Program-made: the position numbers and the translations under genes
Assembly: GCF_905475395.1 (NCBI RefSeq)
Contig: NC_058337.1
Coordinates: 139,879,172-139,943,171, forward strand
Direction of reading: 5' to 3'
Length of the DNA stretch: 64,000 bases
Source: Chrysoperla carnea
Lineage: Eukaryota; Arthropoda; Insecta; Neuroptera; Chrysopidae
Shown: positions 22,523-31,874 of the stretch, one piece after another
Layout of the letters: each line of letters starts with the position of its first letter
Position numbering within the stretch: the first letter of the stretch is position 1
Notes under the pieces: model-generated
What the model saw: the letters and a program-made list of their open reading frames with translations, nothing else
Told to the model about the DNA's origin: nothing
Database searches by the model: none

Positions 22523-24339
22523 GAGCTCCGTATACTTAGCAGATACAATTGTTATTTTTCACTATTATTAGAATAAACAGTTAGACTATTAATAATTTTC
22601 CTTCCTATCCACATCCTATCCACACTTCACACTTCCTAATTAACAATTCTTTTATTGGACGAATTATTAATCTTTAATAAAAATAAGAAAAATTTGAAAG
22701 TAGTTTCGCATAAAGCATTAATCTGCACCTACATAAAAAATGATACAAATGATCATATAGAAAATATCCATTGAATATTTTGACATTAATCACTCCCAAA
22801 ACACTTCAAACAAACCTTTACAAACGATTCCTGATCTTTGAAAATTTCCCGATTAAATAAAAATAGTTTTAATGTCAAATAAACATTTACATAAATTAAA
22901 AAACAAAATTATTGTCAATGAAGTAACATTTGAATATTGCCGCCATTAATATAACCACAAAAAATCAACTAAAAAATAAATGTAATTAATTAAATAATTT
23001 TAGTGTCCCAAATGATGAAACCGTGTTTAATGTGATTCCCAAATTAATTAGATTAGTCTCCATGTAAACTATTATCAAATAAAGTAAAAATGGCGAAAAT
23101 TTAATTTTTTACCTTCTAAGTATACGCTTTGAAAAACTAATTAATTACATGAAAACTAATCAGTCCTAAATAATAAAAATATATTCCTAAATCTTCCCAA
23201 ACGATTCCCAGTTGAATAAGAATAGTTTTAATGAAAAATAAAACTTAACATTTACATAAATTAAAAAAACAAAATTATTGTCAATGAAGTAACATTTGAA
23301 TATTGCCGCCATTAATATAACCACAAAAAATCAACTAAAAAATAAATGTAATTAATTAAATAATTTTGGTGTCCCAAATGATGAAAGCGTGTTTAATGTG
23401 ATTCCCAAATTTATTAGATTAGTCTCCATGTAAATTATTATCAAGTAACGTAAAAATGGTGAAAATTTAATTTTTTACCTTCTAAGTATACGCTTTGAAG
23501 AACTAATTAATTAAATGAAAACTAATCAGTCCTAAATAATAAAAATATATTCCTAAATCTTCCCAAACGATTTCCAATTGAATAAGAACAGTTTTAAGGC
23601 AAAATAAAACTTAACATTTACATAAATTAAAAAAACAAAATTATTGTCAATGAAGTAACATTTGAATATTGCCGCCATTAATATAACCACAAAAAATCAA
23701 CTAAAAAATAAATGTAATTAATTAAATAATTTTGGTGTCCCAAATGATGAAAGCGTGTTTAATGTGATTCCCAAATTTATTAGATTAGTCTCCATGTAAA
23801 TTATTATCAAGTAACGTAAAAATGGTGAAAATTTAATTTTTTACCTTCTAAGTATACGCTTTGAAGAACTAATTAATTAAATGAAAACTAATCAGTCCTA
23901 AATAATAAAAATATATTCCTAAATCTTCCCAAACGATTTCCAATTGAATAAGAACAGTTTTAAGGCAAAATATAACTTAACATTTACATAAATTATAAAA
24001 TAAATTATTCAGTAATATTTGAATATTGGCGCCATACTGCTATATAACAATTAATGGTTCAGGTGTACGGTTAATTAACATAACCCATCAATCAACTAAA
24101 AAATAGGTGTAATTTTTATCGTAATTCCCAAATGATTTCCTTTCGAATAACATAAAAATTAAGTGTATTTAATTTCCTACCTGCTAACTATACGCTGAAA
24201 AAAGAATCATTAATTACAGGAAAACTAATAATTCCCAAATTCTAAAATTATATTCCCAAATCCTCCCAAACGATTCCCAAATGAATGGAAATAGTTTGAG
24301 TGAAAAATAACAATTTTATCTGCTAACTATACGGAGCTC
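22523..24339. mobile_element. Nested non-autonomous DNA transposon, 1.8 kb, hAT-like duplication
   Basis: Ends are inverted copies: GAGCTCCGTATACTTAGC at 22523 and GCTAACTATACGGAGCTC ending at 24339. The flanks repeat ATTCCTG on both sides (22516-22522 and 24340-24346), or CATTCCTG if the shared C is counted, matching the 7-8 base duplication of hAT elements. The inside has no transposase and is built largely of three 366-bp tandem units. It inserted at the end of the fold-back block. Confidence 0.75.
22852..24000. repeat. Three tandem 366-bp units
   Basis: The marker GATTAGTCTCCATGTAAA occurs at 23051, 23417 and 23783. Copies two and three are nearly identical; the first and the trailing partial copy are more diverged. 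Confidence 0.9.
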
Positions 24340-24349
24340 ATTCCTGGGG

Positions 24350-24385
24350 TATATATATTCTTTGTTTTTATTATTCGACTGTGCA
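24350..24385 (+). promoter_or_regulatory. TATA promoter and first noncoding exon of the spliced orphan
   Basis: TATATATA at 24350-24357 is followed about 30 bases later by a short untranslated exon that ends at a GTAAGT donor at 24386. The partner acceptor TTTGCAG ends at 24456, directly before the coding ATG. Confidence 0.5.
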
Positions 24386-24457
24386 GTAAGTTTATCTTTA
24401 GTTTTTTTTTAAATCACATATGCTTTAAATTACTAAAAAAAAATTTGTGTTTGCAGT

Positions 24458-24873
24458 ATGGAGAGACAAAATGAGAGGGAGGGGTTTAAGTATGATTCTA
24501 CAGTAAAAAAACATTTAGAGTAAGTTTTTATGTTCGATTAGCTATATTTATATGTTCTAAAAAAAAAAAAAATAGTTTTTAGAGAAACATATATGAAAGA
24601 TTTTAATATGAGGTAAGGCTTCTTGTTTAGATTAAAATAATAATAATAATAAATTTTTTTTTGTTTTACAGCAAAATGATGGATAGTAGGATGTAAGTTT
24701 TTCTTTAACTTTTCTTCATTAAATATATGTTTTTTTCTAATTTGTATTATTCTTAAAGGAACATTACGCATGAGGAAGTAATTGGATTAATGAGTGTGGG
24801 GGAAGAAATATTGAGAAGTCTAGATTACCTACCTTATGCTCTACTTAATGAACTGAATAAAACTCAAACTTAA
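24458..24873 (+). CDS. Four-exon small orphan protein (75 residues)
   Basis: No single long frame exists, but four coding pieces join in phase through introns with GT-AG ends: 24458-24519, 24583-24612, 24672-24692 and 24759-24873. Donors are GTAAGT, GTAAGG and GTAAGT; acceptors are TTTTTAG, TTTTACAG and TTAAAG. Introns are 59-66 bases, and a fifth intron lies in the 5' leader (24386-24456). Two exons are microexons of 30 and 21 bases. All three coding junctions preserve frame up to the TAA at 24871. The product is acidic and helical toward its C-terminus (EEVIGLMSVGEEILRSL). I do not recognise the protein. That all junctions stay in phase is the evidence; transcript data would settle it. Confidence 0.6.
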
Positions 24874-25121
24874 GTAAAGTTTTTTAAATTTTTACCATTT
24901 TGTGATGTTTTTCATCAATTTTTTTAACATTTTTATCAATTTTATAACATTTTTATCAATTTTTTTACTTTTGTGAATTTTTTTACTTTTTGTATGTTTT
25001 TTCATAAATTTTATATGTTTTTAATAAAAATATCATCTAAATAAGGATTTTGTTTTACTTAATAACAACCTCTTTTTAATTTTTTCAGATTATATTTATT
25101 TTAAATAATAGTACAAAATTG
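24874..25121. other. AT-rich spacer with short TTTTTATCAATTTT repeats
   Basis: Low-complexity 3' flank of the spliced orphan; no gene seen. Confidence 0.5.
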
Positions 25122-25769
25122 TTAATAATCAATATAATAATTTAAGGTAAGAGGAGAAATTTGTAAATTTTTTTCTATAATGTCAGGATATTCCATTAAC
25201 AATTCCAATAAAAATTTCTTCAATAGTAGATTTTTTTCTTGTTCAATCACTGATGAAATATTTGGACGCCAATTCCCAAATTGTGCTTGTGAGTTTTCCT
25301 CTGCCAGGAATTTGTTAGTCACCATTTGCATATAACCAGGAATATTTAATGATTCCAATATTGAAAATTGAATGTCAATAATTTTTTCTACCTTAAACAT
25401 TTTTTTAACTGTTTCATCGCTCAGAAAGATAGTAGAATTACTCGATGAAAACTTAATTATTTTCTTGTTATAACAATTATGAGGAGAAATAGTAACATCA
25501 CCAATTACAATATCCACCAGAAAGTTATTTATATTATTTATATAATCCAAAATAATTTGTTGATTATTTAAGAGTTGTATCCATTGCGATTTAGTAAAAT
25601 TTATAAATTGACCACGATGTGTTTTAATTTGCATTATATTTGATAAATCAAAAGGTGAAATTCCAATAATAATAAATTTTGTTTCACATTTATTCAACTG
25701 AATTAAAGATTTTAATAATATATCTTTTTTCATATTTAGATAATATTGATCAACCTGCTTCTGAGCCAT
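25122..25769 (-). CDS. Orphan Polinton protein, possible PC4-like fold
   Basis: 215 residues from the ATG at 25769. I do not recognise it by family. Around residue 48 there is a stretch (THRGQFINFTKSQWIQLL) of the form strand, short turn, aromatic, helix, which recalls the single-strand-binding PC4 fold. The small minus-strand gene at 62915 in Polinton 2 has a comparable stretch (GVFLPSRFAVLTDNMIKLF). No membrane segment. Ile, Asn and Lys rich like its surroundings, and intact. It lies between the spliced orphan and the intron-containing gene, pointing away from the latter. Confidence 0.5.
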   Translation of the reverse strand: MAQKQVDQYYLNMKKDILLKSLIQLNKCETKFIIIGISPFDLSNIMQIKTHRGQFINFTKSQWIQLLNNQQIILDYINNINNFLVDIVIGDVTISPHNCYNKKIIKFSSSNSTIFLSDETVKKMFKVEKIIDIQFSILESLNIPGYMQMVTNKFLAEENSQAQFGNWRPNISSVIEQEKNLLLKKFLLELLMEYPDIIEKNLQISPLTLNYYIDY

Positions 25770-25988
25770 TGTTAACGTTTTACAGTTTCACGATGGTTAC
25801 TAATTAATAATTTTTGAATTAAAAAGATGTAAATATATAGTGAACATGACATCACTCCCACCATCTATCGGAGTATATGTAAATGAAGTCACTCATATAT
25901 GGCTAAATATCTACTACATAAGCGAGACATATTACTTATTATTAGCACCATCTCATGCTTTGAAATTAAAGTTGTGAGACTAATTAAA

Positions 25989-26522
25989 ATGAGTGCTATT
26001 ACTTCTTTAAAAATGTAAGATTTGTGTAAATGTAATATTACTTTCATATTTTTAAAATACATTTTCTTTTATAGAATTGATGAAAGCGCTAGAAAATTTC
26101 AAGAATATGAGAGAGAATTTGTTATAATATTGGAAAAACTCCGTAATTTCAATACAATGTATGACTATGTTTTATATCATCATCCTCATCTATTTTCAAC
26201 ATTACGAACCAATGGAACGTTTAAATATTATTTCAATTTAATTAAAAAATATAACCCCACATTAAAAACAATAGAAGAACGGGATTTGGAAGAATTGTTA
26301 TCACTATATCACTCTTCATATCCAGAAGATAAGGATGATGATATGTTACTCTTAGGACCCATAGAAAGATGCCCATTGTTATTTTATGAGAAATACCGTG
26401 TTGAGAAACTGTTTTCAAACAATAAGAAAGAACACACTATCAATAGAAAACGCAAATTGTTTACAACTATACCACTCATAAATCTGGAATATAGCAGTGA
26501 TAGTGGGATTGAGGATGAATAA
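25989..26522 (+). CDS. Two-exon orphan protein
   Basis: The ATG at 25989 opens a 26-base exon ending at 26014. A 60-base intron follows (26015-26074, GTAAGA donor, TTTTATAG acceptor), and the second exon (26075-26522) joins in phase. The unspliced frame starting at 26022 would give a hydrophobic false N-terminus made of intron sequence. The product (about 157 residues) has paired helices (FQEYEREFVIILEKLRNF; LYHHPHLFSTLRTNGTF), an acidic patch (YPEDKDDDMLLLGP), a basic run (NRKRKLF) and an acidic end (SSDSGIEDE). I do not recognise the family. No counterpart in Polinton 2. Confidence 0.6.
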
Positions 26523-26639
26523 GGTTTTATTAAAAAAAATTGTTAAAAAAAAATTTTTTTATTAATTAATAAAATGTATACAAGTATTTATGTAAAAAAT
26601 GTTAACAAATAAAATTATTATAAACTAAAAGTTTTTTTA

Positions 26640-27245
26640 TTATGGAATAACTTTCAACTTGTTTAGTAAAGCTATACCAGACACTTCTTCATGCAGTTTT
26701 TTTTTTTTTTCTGAGATATCTTTAGCAGCTATTTTTTGTAGTTCTTGAAGATTTTTAATTGTTTCTTCCAAATTTATACACTTTTTTTGTAAAATAGTTA
26801 CACTACTCTTTAGGACATCAATCTCTCTTGTTTGTAAATTGCTTATATTAGTATTTAACGATTCGACATCTTTTTTTGAATGAGATACAAGATCTTTCAA
26901 TTCTTTCATGGATTTCAAGAGGATACTTTTCTCTCTAAGTAAATCTTTCTGCATATTTCCATTTATTCCACTTATTGTTTTAAAAATGCTTTCCTTCACA
27001 TTTCCAATCAATTTACTTAAAGTTGAAAGGATACTATCTCGCTCATTATTTAATTGATATTTTAGATCTTTGATGTTTTTTCTTTCTTCTTCAAATTGCT
27101 CCTTCACATTCTTATCTAGTTTTTTGATATCTGCTTTATGTCTATCAATTTCCATTTTTATATCATTCATTCGAGTGCTTAACCCCAAAAATTTTTTATC
27201 AGATTTTCCATCTAGCTTGCGATAACCAAACTTATGCATGCTCAT
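26640..27245 (-). CDS. Coiled-coil protein
   Basis: 201 residues from an ATG at 27245. Almost the entire length after residue 25 is heptad-patterned coiled coil rich in Lys, Glu, Asp and Leu, broken around residues 80-100 (KESIFKTISGINGNMQ). There is no membrane segment and no enzyme motif. It lies immediately downstream of the major capsid gene on the same strand, so it may be a virion fibre, tail or scaffold component; this is inference from position only. It is intact, and Polinton 2 has no equivalent at this position. Confidence 0.6.
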   Translation of the reverse strand: MSMHKFGYRKLDGKSDKKFLGLSTRMNDIKMEIDRHKADIKKLDKNVKEQFEEERKNIKDLKYQLNNERDSILSTLSKLIGNVKESIFKTISGINGNMQKDLLREKSILLKSMKELKDLVSHSKKDVESLNTNISNLQTREIDVLKSSVTILQKKCINLEETIKNLQELQKIAAKDISEKKKKLHEEVSGIALLNKLKVIP

Positions 27246-27282
27246 TGTAAAAATGATAGTTTGTAACTGTATAACAAACTAT

Positions 27283-28505
27283 TTATATTATTCTCTTAAT
27301 ATCTCCTGTCTGCATTTTAAATTCGAAAAGTGAATCAGAAATTAATAACACATAAGCAGTTGTTTTATCAGGTATAGCTTTTTTACATTCAAAATCAATG
27401 CGAATATCCACAGAGTTTTTTGTAATAATTTCATTTTGTCGTGAACAATCAATGCATACAATAGGCGTATATCTCATAAAATCTTTGATATCAAATAACG
27501 GTTTCTCATAAGATTTTTCTTGGTTATTGTAAGATGATTTAAATCTGAGATACATATCGTAAAGTGTTGCAAATCCTCCTGAATTTTGGAAAAAAACATC
27601 TTGAGCGGGAAACTGACGCTCATTAAGAAATAGGCGAATAGAAGTTAGATCGTTAAAATCGAATATTTGATAATTTTTTTAAAATCATCTATCCTATCAG
27701 TCTGCATAGCACAAATAATATAACGTGGAGCATTAAAATTATTTGTTGATTTCACCATCCACGAATGCTTATGTGTTGTTGGTAGAGTGGGGTATGTAAC
27801 TAAATCATAGCTTCGGAAGGCCACATCAACTGTTACATTGCGCTTTATTAAATCCAACAAGTGTAATCTTGCAACATCATTAAGATGAATTGTGGGCACT
27901 CTCCACACTATTTTTGTAATATCAATATTTATTTCCGAATCACTTTTCACACTATTTGCATCATTACGTGATCGCACGAGAACAAGCTCATGCTTGGTGT
28001 TGGTTATAATTTTCTTATATGTAGCAAAAAATGGGAGTAGTAGAGATAGAGGTATAGTAAACAGAAATTGACCATCTTTTGTTGAATTTAACTTTGTTCC
28101 ATCCAATTGACCATCAGAAATCCACGAAGCATTTGATAAACCCCTAACCTGATCCGATGTAAGCAAGGCTAAGCCATTTAATGTTGAAGCAACACCAGGG
28201 TTGTATACTGTACAAATTACTTGTTCATTCATTTTATAAGATATAACTTCAAATAGGTGGGCAATTCCATTGTTTATGAGTGCTGAAGTAATGTTTGTAC
28301 CATCTGCTTTTTTAATAGTTCCTTCTATTAGAAGATCTGATTCGCATAATAATAATATTGCATCCTTATTTTGAATCCCAATTCGTATACTACTTCCATG
28401 TGATAAACTACTACCGCTGTAGGGTGCATAACTTATCAACTCTTTTGATGTTATTTCATTATCAAAATGCATCTTCTCTGATAAGTTTAAAATGTTGTTA
28501 TTCAT
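27283..28505 (-). pseudogene. Major capsid protein (double jelly-roll type), frameshifted
   Basis: Homologous over its whole length to the intact 398-residue protein at 57649-58845 in Polinton 2. Matches include IRIGIQNKDA versus IRICIQSQDL-type strands, the PLFDI...VIDCS segment and the common C-terminus. Here the frame from 28505 stops at 27645; the rest is in another frame and continues to 27283. The break is near a run of A at about 27672-27680 and looks like a single-base indel. The beta-rich composition, length and position next to the minor capsid gene fit the Polinton major capsid protein. Its start overlaps the stop of the upstream small gene (ATGA). Confidence 0.65.
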
Positions 28506-28648
28506 TGTTTTAAAACTTTTAATCCAATTGATTTTAAATAATCTATGTTTTCTTTCAACAGCCGTGTTTCACGTTTAACCACTTTTTTCTTAATGATACA
28601 TTTTTTTGGTGAAGTTAGATATTTATTAGAATTATTAAAGTTAATCAT
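28502..28648 (-). CDS. Small overlapping protein between the capsid genes (48 residues)
   Basis: The ATG at 28648 lies inside the last codons of the minor capsid gene and the TGA overlaps the ATG of the major capsid gene. It matches the 59-residue frame at 57397-57576 of Polinton 2 in place, order and C-terminus: both end with a helix containing (Y/F)L(K/Q)SIGLK. The N-terminal half is Lys/Asn rich. It is too short for routine gene calls, but conservation in two diverged elements supports it. Function unknown; possibly a capsid cement or assembly peptide. Confidence 0.6.
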   Translation of the reverse strand: MINFNNSNKYLTSPKKCIIKKKVVKRETRLLKENIDYLKSIGLKVLKQ

Positions 28649-29194
28649 CTTTTCTTAGATGTAATCTTACAAGAATTTCTTCCCCTCTCAAATTTATAGG
28701 ACGATTCTCTTGATCTACAAGGTTGACTATCAACTGAGTTATTTCCCTAGTGTTTACAGGTAAATATATTATTTCACTAGGAATATCCACAATGCGATAA
28801 CCACTTTCTACCACTATTGGAGATTCGTGTATTATTGGAAGTTTTTGATCTTGAAAAAAGGCAATTTTGCAATTGTATTTTCTACTTCGAAATGAATGGT
28901 GTATTTTCCTTTAATGTCAATTTGGTATGTATTTAAGTTTACGGTAAACTTGATTGAGGGAAATTCTCCTTCAAGTAGTTTAATAAGTGCATCCATTTCG
29001 TAAGTACCTGTAGGCACATAATATGATGTGCTACCATATTTAAAATGGTTGTTGAAATCGCTAATGTTTGGGATTGTGTTGAATGCAATGAAGCTCACCA
29101 ATCCGCAAGAATAATTACCATCTAGCTGAATTGGAGGGAAAAAATTTTGCTTTAATTCCGATTGATTACCTTTTAAGGATAATGTGTAGGCCAT
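28641..29194 (-). pseudogene. Minor capsid protein (single jelly-roll, penton type), internal deletion
   Basis: The first 120 residues (29194-28832) match the N-terminal half of the intact 225-residue protein at 56720-57397: PPI(Q/E)L, then (F/Y)N(T/S)IPNI, then P(T/P)G(T/S)YE. The C-terminal part (EIIYLPVN, LVDQENRPINLRGEE) follows in another frame down to the TAA at 28643-28641, and a middle portion seen in Polinton 2 is missing. The gene therefore carries a deletion with loss of frame. It sits between the protease and major capsid genes, as in Polinton 2. Confidence 0.65.
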
Positions 29195-29195
29195 A

Positions 29196-29575
29196 TTAAG
29201 TATTTGTAATAAATAGTAAAAATGCTAGACAAAGGTGTCCACAAATTGATCCGCTTTTTTGAAAACTGTTATAGTTATATAGAATATTTTTTCCTAGATA
29301 AGTTATTATTTCAAGTGGTGGGGGTACATCTCCATAACTATCAAAATAATATATTTTAGAGTTTTTCTTGAAGAAGTAAATCCAGTGAGATCCTCTTGAT
29401 GATGAACTAGCAAGATTTACTATGGCACATTCTTTTTGTAAAGGTTTTTTTGGTAGGGTATTTCGCATGTATACACCCCTAAAGTGTTTAATATATTTTT
29501 TACCAAAACTATCTAATTCTAAATCAGTTAATGCTCGAATCGGTAATTTCTGTAGTAATCTTAAGGTTTCTTCTT
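29196..29575 (-). CDS. Adenovirus-type cysteine protease, no ATG at its start
   Basis: Virion maturation protease (C5/adenain-like). Catalytic residues are visible: His in RGSHWIYF, Asp in YYFDSYGD and Cys in GSICGHLCLAF. The first ATG (29468) lies within the conserved FRGVYMRNTLP segment. The homologous region continues upstream in frame, with LTDLELDSF, without any ATG, until it overlaps the 3' end of the phospholipase-like gene in the -1 frame. The same arrangement is found in Polinton 2, where a slippery heptamer is present; here the equivalent bases are an AAG-rich run with no canonical heptamer. Catalytic core intact. Confidence 0.75.
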
Positions 29576-30223
29576 CTTTTGATATGGTCTTAAATAAAAA
29601 CCCCGCCCTTTAACAGCTGATTCTTCCAATTTTTTATTGTGACGTATAGTTTCTTCTAATGCTTTTTTAGAATTTCTTATATCATTTACAGTTTTAACGC
29701 CACCTAATACTGCTGTCACTGCACCTGCAATTACAGGGATTAGAGCTAATGGAAGAGCACCTCCAATTTTTCTAGTTGGTATAATTCTTTTACTCTTTTT
29801 CTTTGATTTTTCAATTTTCTTTTTACCAATTAGTAACTTTCCTCCTTTTTTTGTTTCAACATTCGTTTTTTTCTTTGTTTTTAAACCGGATCCAGTTTTT
29901 ACTTTACCCTTCATAATATTAGTAACAGCCCAGGCAGCAGCTTTTTCCCTCCAGGTGGCGTCTTTACTTTTAACTCTACTCCAAGCTTGTTCTGCTAAAA
30001 TTTTATCTGCTTCGTGTCTCTTGTTTATATCTGTATACGTATCATAGGCAATATCATGAAATTTGCAAAAATCATCCAATTTGTTAATGCCGCTAACACC
30101 TCTCTCTAATTTTTTTTGCAATTTGGTACCAGGCCCACAATATTGATAACCAGGAATATGAGCTTCAAATGGTAATTTGTTAATTAATTTATTAAGCAAA
30201 CCTCCTCCCTTATAGCGCAACAT
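29561..30223 (-). CDS. Virion phospholipase A2-like protein
   Basis: 220 residues. YQYCGPGTKL (about residue 26) matches the calcium loop and FCKFHDIAYD (about residue 52) the catalytic His-Asp helix of secreted and parvovirus VP1-type phospholipase A2. A Lys-rich middle (about 100-150) follows, then a small hydrophobic Gly/Ala segment (ALPLALIPVIAGAVTAVLGG), and a conserved end KGRGFYLRPY. Phospholipase in parvovirus capsids opens endosomes; a similar entry role is plausible by homology. The hydrophobic segment after a basic stretch resembles minor core proteins of adenovirus type. Divergently transcribed from the ATPase gene; orthologue at 55559-56323. Confidence 0.75.
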   Translation of the reverse strand: MLRYKGGGLLNKLINKLPFEAHIPGYQYCGPGTKLQKKLERGVSGINKLDDFCKFHDIAYDTYTDINKRHEADKILAEQAWSRVKSKDATWREKAAAWAVTNIMKGKVKTGSGLKTKKKTNVETKKGGKLLIGKKKIEKSKKKSKRIIPTRKIGGALPLALIPVIAGAVTAVLGGVKTVNDIRNSKKALEETIRHNKKLEESAVKGRGFYLRPYQKKKKP

Positions 30224-30295
30224 CTATACACTCTCGCATACCAATGGAGAATAATATAAAATGATTGTTGTGAGGCGCTTTTATACATTTATACC
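30224..30295. promoter_or_regulatory. Divergent promoter between virion protein and ATPase genes
   Basis: A 72-base gap separates two ATGs facing away from each other, so both promoters must lie in or across it. TATA-like TATAAAA occurs at about 30255. The same divergent pair is found at 55468-55558. Confidence 0.45.
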
Positions 30296-30988
30296 ATGAA
30301 GACCGTGCAGCAACCATCAAAATTAAAAGTTGAGAATTTTGATGAGCAAAACCAATCTGGAAGAAGGCGACATGGAAAATTATTTCCAAATCAGTTGAGA
30401 GTTTTGATTGCAGGACCTAGCGGTGGAGGCAAAACAAATATTTTGTTATCACATATTTTTGAAAAACGTGGTGTGAGCTTTGAAAATATATACATTTATT
30501 CTAAAACTATTGATCAACCGAAATATAAATTGTTGAAAGATGTTATCAAACCATTAAAGCCTATCACTATGTATATGACTAATGATATATTATCATTTCC
30601 AACATCTGAAGATGTAAAACCCAATTCGTTAGTGATTTTTGATGATGTGAATGCTAATTCAGATCAAGAAGTAATTAAAAACTATTACTCAAGAGGGAGA
30701 CATAAAAAATTGGATATGTTTTTTCTTATTCAAACATATTCTGCAGCACATAAACAAAATTTACGTGACAATTGTAATGTGATTATTTTATTAAAACAAG
30801 ATACATTGAATCTAAGACATGTTTTCGATAATCATGTTATTGGTGATATGAGTTTTGAAAAATTTTGTACACTTTGTGGCGAATGCTGGAAGAATAAATA
30901 TGGTTTTATTGTTATCGATAAGGAGTCTGAATTAAATAATGGACGATATAGGTGTGGGTTTGATAAGTATATAATTATAAATACATAA
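30296..30988 (+). CDS. Genome-packaging ATPase (FtsK/HerA type)
   Basis: 230 residues, P-loop ATPase that would pump DNA into capsids. Walker A is AGPSGGGKTN at about residues 40-49, Walker B is NSLVIFDDVN at about residue 115. A conserved motif after it (YYSRGRHKKLDMFFLIQTY) includes the sensor Gln. The C-terminal part has Cys pairs (CTLCGECWKNKYGF) shared with the copy at 54784-55467 (CRHCWSSPNGF). Intact in an otherwise decayed element. Confidence 0.85.
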   Translation: MKTVQQPSKLKVENFDEQNQSGRRRHGKLFPNQLRVLIAGPSGGGKTNILLSHIFEKRGVSFENIYIYSKTIDQPKYKLLKDVIKPLKPITMYMTNDILSFPTSEDVKPNSLVIFDDVNANSDQEVIKNYYSRGRHKKLDMFFLIQTYSAAHKQNLRDNCNVIILLKQDTLNLRHVFDNHVIGDMSFEKFCTLCGECWKNKYGFIVIDKESELNNGRYRCGFDKYIIINT

Positions 30989-31033
30989 GATGTTGGTTAA
31001 ACTGCATCAGATGTAAATCGTTAGTTGTTCAGA

Positions 31034-31825
31034 ATGGATTAATAAATAGAAAAGGAGCGACAAATTAAACACAGGATAATTAGTGCCAGAAAAAATATAA
31101 GAGCCAAATATTTATTATTGAAACGTGGCGAGCAGAGATTGGAACAAAATTTACAAACACTATACAAACCCATTATACAACCGATTTAGGAGTTATCTGA
31201 AAAAATAACCAAAGCTCCTTTAATCAAAGATGAAATAAAAAATGAAAGAGAAATATTAGACATTAAAAAAGAGGATGACTCATCATTAGAAGCAAAATAT
31301 GGTCCCAATGTACTTAAATATATGCAAAAATATTTATATTCAACAGATAAAAAATACATTTTTGGTGTTAGTAGAGAGAAAGATGATTGGAAAATAGGAA
31401 ATTCAAGTGTTGATTTTCAAAATGACTATATGAAGCTTAACGGAAAAATGTTTCAGCTAACTGAAGGGCTTTGTGAATTATTATTCAAGAAAAAATCTCA
31501 AAATTATGATGAAGCAGATCTAGAAACATATAAACATATACTTCAGCTAACAAATGTACATCGTAAAAAATTTAAGAGCAATGGTCAAATTTCTGGTGAA
31601 CGAAGTAATAAATATCGTGATATTATTTCAAAATTGTTTCATGAAGGCGAGGGGATATCATACCGTAGCTTGCATAAGCCAAAAGTAATTTATTACACTG
31701 ATCCAAATAAATTAATATAACGTCTTAAGCTTTTAAATTCGGAAAAGCTCGCTGGAAATTTAGGCTTAGAAAATGAGATAATAAGCATTTTATCAGAATT
31801 GAGAGGGCGTGGTATTATAGCTTAA
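31034..31825 (+). pseudogene. DUF8207-like Polinton protein, with nonsense codons
   Basis: Matches the intact gene at 59607-60581: an N-terminal coiled-coil region, a central domain (KMFQLTEGLCELLF versus KWYDGTSGLYELLV; TNVHRK versus TNANRR) and a C-terminal tail ending (S)IL-ELR-x-x-x-II. Here the ATG at 31034 is followed at once by two TAA codons. A TAG lies at 31187-31189 and a TAA at 31718-31720, all in the frame that otherwise stays aligned to 31825. From memory the central domain is the one named DUF8207 in insect proteins; function unknown. Confidence 0.6.
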
Positions 31826-31874
31826 TTTTTCTCTATTTATAAAACAAATCGTTAACGGTTAAATTATTATCAGA

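Noticed and set aside
22285..22548. 87-residue minus-strand frame resembling the end of the 19773 frame
   Set aside because: The resemblance comes from the inverted ends of the fold-back repeat, not from two related proteins.
27660..27690. Programmed frameshift in the Polinton 1 major capsid gene
   Set aside because: The change of frame is -1 at an A-run, but no canonical heptamer is in phase and the Polinton 2 gene is continuous, so an indel is simpler.
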